A DNA stretch of 42,002 nucleotides, taken from assembly GCA_017441605.1 (NCBI GenBank), contig JAFRXD010000002.1, positions 89,674 to 131,675 on the forward strand. The letters run 5' to 3'. A program made the translations under genes and the position numbers. This document shows, one piece after another, positions 39,080 through 42,002 of the stretch. Position 1 is the stretch's first letter. Each line of letters begins with the position of its first letter. A model generated the notes under the pieces. The model was given only the letters and a program-made list of their open reading frames with translations. It was not told the DNA's origin and searched no databases. The stretch is from Thermoguttaceae bacterium (GTDB lineage Bacteria; Planctomycetota; Planctomycetia; Pirellulales; Thermoguttaceae).

Positions 39080-41374
39080 CTAATTGGAGTCGTCATTTTC
39101 TTCGGTTCTCAGCGCGATTTCCACGGAAGCTTTTCCTTCGGAATGGAATTTGAAGAAAAGGGTTTGGGTTCCGCCGTCCCATCGAACCTTGGACGGATCG
39201 GCGCCGTTGATTTTAACCGATTTGGGGATTCGATTCAATTTGATCAGGGAGATCGCCTCGATTCCGGAGGGAGACGTCGTTTCAAGCTTAATAAGATTAC
39301 CGTCGTTTTCCACCGCCATCGATTCGACGCGACAACTCGAGGCGAGGACGTTCGGCGCGTCGGTCGTTTTGTTCAGCTCGAGCGCCCAAGCGCGTTGTTC
39401 GGGGGATAGGACAAGACGGTCGACCACTTTGAGCTCGGGATCGAAAAGATCGACGAATTTACCGCGCAGGACGAGGGGCTCGTCCGAGGTCGACTCGGTC
39501 ATAACCGACGCCAAGAGATAGGGACCTCGCCGTTTCAGGAAATAATTGCGCTCGACAAATTCAATTCCGGTCTTCGCCGCGGCGCTCTCGACGATCGCGC
39601 GCAATTCGTTTCCGTTTTCAACGGAGCGAAGGTAATGCGCGGGGCGTTTGCGAACGACGTAAACGCGACCGGCGCCAAATTCGTACTCGCCCTCGGCTTG
39701 ATCGGCTTTTAGGCCTAGACTCGTTAGAAGATGATCGCCCGGGGTATCGTAGGCGGGGGACGATTCGTTCCACCAGTCTCGCGCTTTGTTGTACGGGTCT
39801 TTGCGGGAATCAACGAAAACGAGCGCGCCGCCGCGCGAGACCCAATCGGCGATCGTCGCGTGCAAGCCGGGGCCGGAAGGCTTTTGGTAATCGTAGCTTA
39901 GGAGTAGGACTTTATATTGGTCGAGATAATTGGGAAACCGAGCGACGTTGTCGAGAACGGGGACGTCGACGGGAATTCCGCGTTTAATAAGCGGGGTCGC
40001 GAGTCCGAGAAAGTCGGACAACGAATTAAGTTCGTTCGCGGTGGCGGTCGTCGGATCGTCGAGGGTTTCGACGGCTGTGTCGCGCTTTGTGGGCGCCGCG
40101 CGTTGGAACATCGAGGAATCGGCGAGAAGGACGCCTATTCCCTCGGTCGCGCCTCGATTGGTCGCGCCGTTGTCGAGCGCTTCCGCGTCGAGCCATTCGA
40201 CGTCGGATTGATCCATATCGCGGAGCTGTTGAAAAACGAGACTTAGGGTCGAAGCGTATTCGGAGGGGATCGTCGTCGCGTCGGGGGACCCCGCCGGGAA
40301 TTTGCCTAAGAAGACGCGACTTGGCCAGGGCGCGACTTCGTAATAACTCGAACCGGAGCGCAGTAAGGAAGCGACGAGGGTACTGAGGTAGTTGAAACGA
40401 TAGTCGTTCCAGTCGTAATTGGGATTGTCCTCGACCGGGTCGTTGAGGTAATAGACCCGTTTGTTCGTTCCGCGAACCATTTCTTGCATAACGCCGTATT
40501 CGAGCATCGCGGACTCGAAGGAACGCTCGGCGAAAACGCCGTTGTAAAAATTGCCAAATCGGGACGTTCCGGTCCAAATTTGCGCGATGAGACCGTCGAG
40601 GCCGGGCAGCTCGAGAAGCGAGGATTCCGGGCTCACCATTTGGATTTGCGCGTAGCTAACGAGGCTGTGCGTCGCGACGTATATTTTAAGGGGACGGTCG
40701 TAGGTTTTTAGCGAGTATTCTTTGAGACTCGAGGCGACTCGGTCGAGGGCGCGACGATAAAGGTAATACTTGAGTTTCGAGGCGCGATACTGCGCGTCGA
40801 CCGACGAGTCGGGACGGACGAAATCTTCGTTATAGAACATTCGCCATTCCCGTTGAAACGATTTACCAAAGCCGGTGAACGCCCAAAATTCGGGCTCTTC
40901 CAAGTAGATTTCGTCGACTCCGGCGTCGACGACTTTCCGCAATCTCGATTCGAGGTAGTTCGAAAACGCGACGCTCGGGGAGAGATACGGAGTCGCGGGG
41001 TCGTGTTGCATTCGTTGGTCGTCGGCTTTGACCTGGGCGTCGTCCCAGTGGTCGACGCCGTCGAATTTTCCGTCGAGGTAGTCTCCGTATCCGCCCCACG
41101 CGACGCCGGTCATGACGGCGAGTTTGGAACCGCTTTTCTCGCCCCATTCCTTTAAACTGGCGATCGCGGCGTCGGAAACACCGTACACCATAACGACGTC
41201 CGTTTTGAGATCGTATCGGGGATCGTAAGCGCCGGCTTGCTGGTAGGACGTTCGCGCTTCCGAGCGCTCGGTAATCAGATTGGGAACGGGACGGGATTCT
41301 TGGGACGAAGCAAATTCCGCCGCGAACGCGACGACAACTAGCGCGACGGCGAACAAAGGACGAAGGACGGGCAT
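39080..41374 (-). CDS. Large secreted protein of unknown function, TIM-barrel glycosidase-like
   Basis: The protein has 764 residues with a signal peptide (hydrophobic 7-18). I do not recognise a named family. The first ~380 residues look like a TIM barrel: strand-like VVMVYGVSD, KLAVMTGVAWGGYGDYL, VDEIYLEEPEFWAF (Glu residues placed as a glycosidase acid/base might be), LKIYVATHSLVSYAQ and VYYLNDPV. Residues ~440-560 look like a flavodoxin/amidotransferase-like sandwich (YKVLLLSYDYQKPSG, DWVSRGGALVFVDSRKDPY). The last ~200 residues are beta-rich. This order (barrel, amidotransferase-like, beta) recalls GH42-type beta-galactosidases, but no family motif is certain. It heads a leftward run with two L,D-transpeptidases and has its own promoter. 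Confidence 0.8.
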   Translation of the reverse strand: MPVLRPLFAVALVVVAFAAEFASSQESRPVPNLITERSEARTSYQQAGAYDPRYDLKTDVVMVYGVSDAAIASLKEWGEKSGSKLAVMTGVAWGGYGDYLDGKFDGVDHWDDAQVKADDQRMQHDPATPYLSPSVAFSNYLESRLRKVVDAGVDEIYLEEPEFWAFTGFGKSFQREWRMFYNEDFVRPDSSVDAQYRASKLKYYLYRRALDRVASSLKEYSLKTYDRPLKIYVATHSLVSYAQIQMVSPESSLLELPGLDGLIAQIWTGTSRFGNFYNGVFAERSFESAMLEYGVMQEMVRGTNKRVYYLNDPVEDNPNYDWNDYRFNYLSTLVASLLRSGSSYYEVAPWPSRVFLGKFPAGSPDATTIPSEYASTLSLVFQQLRDMDQSDVEWLDAEALDNGATNRGATEGIGVLLADSSMFQRAAPTKRDTAVETLDDPTTATANELNSLSDFLGLATPLIKRGIPVDVPVLDNVARFPNYLDQYKVLLLSYDYQKPSGPGLHATIADWVSRGGALVFVDSRKDPYNKARDWWNESSPAYDTPGDHLLTSLGLKADQAEGEYEFGAGRVYVVRKRPAHYLRSVENGNELRAIVESAAAKTGIEFVERNYFLKRRGPYLLASVMTESTSDEPLVLRGKFVDLFDPELKVVDRLVLSPEQRAWALELNKTTDAPNVLASSCRVESMAVENDGNLIKLETTSPSGIEAISLIKLNRIPKSVKINGADPSKVRWDGGTQTLFFKFHSEGKASVEIALRTEENDDSN

Positions 41375-41437
41375 GGCGACTCGAGTTTCAAAACGGGGGA
41401 CGAAAATTGCGCGAGAAAACTCTCGCTCTCGTCACAG

Positions 41438-41466
41438 ATTCTAATCCGCGGCTTAGGAAGAATCAA
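41438..41466 (-). promoter_or_regulatory. Predicted sigma70 promoter of the large secreted protein / L,D-transpeptidase run
   Basis: On the minus strand, -35 TTGATT (41466-41461), 17-base spacer, -10 TAGAAT (41443-41438), 64 bases before the ATG at 41374. Confidence 0.65.
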
Positions 41467-41523
41467 GTCCGCGCCGTTTTTTGCTGAGTTGTCTCGAAAG
41501 AGAGAAAGGAGGCAATAGGGCGC

Positions 41524-41551
41524 TTGCCTTTTTCGAGATTCCCTGTACAAT
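41524..41551 (+). promoter_or_regulatory. Predicted promoter of the CAT-anticodon tRNA
   Basis: -35 TTGCCT (41524-41529), 16-base spacer, -10 TACAAT (41546-41551), 17 bases before the tRNA. Confidence 0.6.
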
Positions 41552-41567
41552 ACGCGGCGTTGAACGC

Positions 41568-41640
<73 letters not shown>

Positions 41641-41641
41641 T

Positions 41642-41685
41642 AGGCTCGTTTCGGTTTCCTTACCGGAACGGGCCTTTTTATTTTT
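41642..41685 (+). terminator. Intrinsic terminator after the CAT tRNA
   Basis: A 14-base stem (arms 41642-41655 and 41662-41675, two G-U pairs) with a 6-base loop is followed by TTTTTATTTTT. Confidence 0.9.
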
Positions 41686-41690
41686 GGGAA

Positions 41691-42002
41691 ATGGGTTTTC
41701 TGTGTAAAAACGCTGTTTTGACGAGGAGCGCGGAGGAGCGCGAAGGAGCGCGGAGGAGCGCGAAGCAATTCCCGAGGGATCAACGCCGCTCGACCGAGCA
41801 GATCCTGACCGCCTGCCAACGTCCCGGGCTTGCCGCCGTCGCCGTTTACTCCTACGCTCGGGGCGGAACCGCGATTAGCGGCCCGTCGATCCGACTCGCC
41901 GAAGAAATTGCCCGCGATTGGGGCAACCTCGAATGCGGTTGGAACGAATTGGAGCGCAAGGAGGATTCCAGTATCGTTCGCGCCTTCGCTTGGGACAAAG
42001 AA
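41691..42002 (+). CDS. Phage-type protein of recombination-gene neighbourhoods, 5' part
   Basis: The frame is open from ATG 41691 to the right edge (104 codons, no stop). After a ~24-residue start come AKQFPRDQ, ILTACQRPGLAAVAVYSY, RGGTAISGPSIRLAEEIARDWGN, WNELERKEDSS and AFAWDKE. I know this pattern (KRFPRD, C.R..LA..A.Y.YPRGG....GPSIRLAE..A..WGN...G..EL......AF.WD.E) from uncharacterised proteins in phages and prophages, often near RecT/Erf-type recombination genes. No biochemical role is known to me. The N-terminal stretch is shorter than usual in the family and is encoded by a 10-base tandem repeat (41721-41762). It begins 51 bases after the tRNA, a common integration site, so it may be the edge of a mobile element. 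No integrase is visible in the window. Confidence 0.62.
   Translation, partial: MGFLCKNAVLTRSAEEREGARRSAKQFPRDQRRSTEQILTACQRPGLAAVAVYSYARGGTAISGPSIRLAEEIARDWGNLECGWNELERKEDSSIVRAFAWDKE
41721..41762 (+). repeat. 10-base tandem repeat, four copies
   Basis: Units ACGAGGAGCG, CGGAGGAGCG, CGAAGGAGCG and CGGAGGAGCG follow each other without gaps, with a fifth beginning (CGAAG). The period is not a multiple of three, so each unit is read in a different frame within the overlapping phage-type gene. Confidence 0.9.

Noticed and set aside
41721..41762. CRISPR or other spacer-repeat array
   Set aside because: The units are only 10 bases, contiguous and without spacers, so it is a simple tandem repeat.

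Overview
The window looks like a chromosomal segment of a Planctomycetota bacterium, most like the Pirellulales/Thermoguttaceae side of the phylum. The placement is inferred from gene content: a PK_C-like/DAC cyclic-di-AMP synthase, an EF-G-like GTPase, RDD and TgpA-type membrane proteins, many secreted glycoside-hydrolase-like proteins, and the absence of any proteobacterial or firmicute signature operon apart from xseB-ispA-dxs and ribH-nusB. Ala, Thr, Ser and Pro codons ending in CG are very common in all genes, so the segment reads as one genome without an obvious foreign island until its last ~300 bases. No rRNA, CRISPR array or insertion sequence was seen. The best promoters are sigma70-like (-35 TTGnnn, -10 TATAAT) and many terminators are clear hairpin/T-tract types.

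Layout. 1-1820: 5' end of a glutamate dehydrogenase, a diadenylate cyclase and a tRNA-Lys. 1858-6353 (minus): secreted GH5-like protein with an RhtA-like exporter, a secreted GH99/GH71-like protein with a C-terminal carbohydrate-binding-like module, and thioredoxin. 6525-12952: EF-G-like factor divergent from an M16 peptidase, a secreted protein of unknown function, and an RDD membrane protein. 12994-19757 (plus): hflX, alpha/beta hydrolase, cyclophilin, then xseB-ispA-dxs supplying isoprenoid precursors. 19790-28443 (minus): coaE, then a probable operon rho-ribH-nusB-ftsY-tgpA. 28716-36436: rhomboid protein, sialidase-like secreted protein, an SBF-type transporter divergent from rhamnulokinase, a YqaA/DedA protein and a metX-metW gene fusion. 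36624-41374: a membrane-anchored TPR-like protein, two tandem L,D-transpeptidases, and a large secreted TIM-barrel-like protein. 41568-42002: a tRNA with anticodon CAT, then the start of a phage-type gene running off the window.

How the genes fit together. The secreted hydrolases plus rhamnulokinase suggest a glycan-degrading heterotroph that uses deoxysugars. The L,D-transpeptidases point to a cross-linked peptidoglycan wall. The rho-ribH-nusB-ftsY block joins transcription-termination factors to protein targeting and flavin synthesis.

Most unusual points. The Rho homologue has an arginine/glycine-rich N-terminal extension of over 250 residues and appears to lack both the ATP-binding P-loop glycine and the catalytic glutamate, so it may be a pseudo-ATPase. 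Its neighbour RibH carries an acidic-then-basic disordered tail of about 120 residues. MetX and MetW are fused. The EF-G-like protein lacks the catalytic histidine. The window ends in a probable phage-derived gene beside a tRNA, with a 10-bp tandem repeat in its 5' end.
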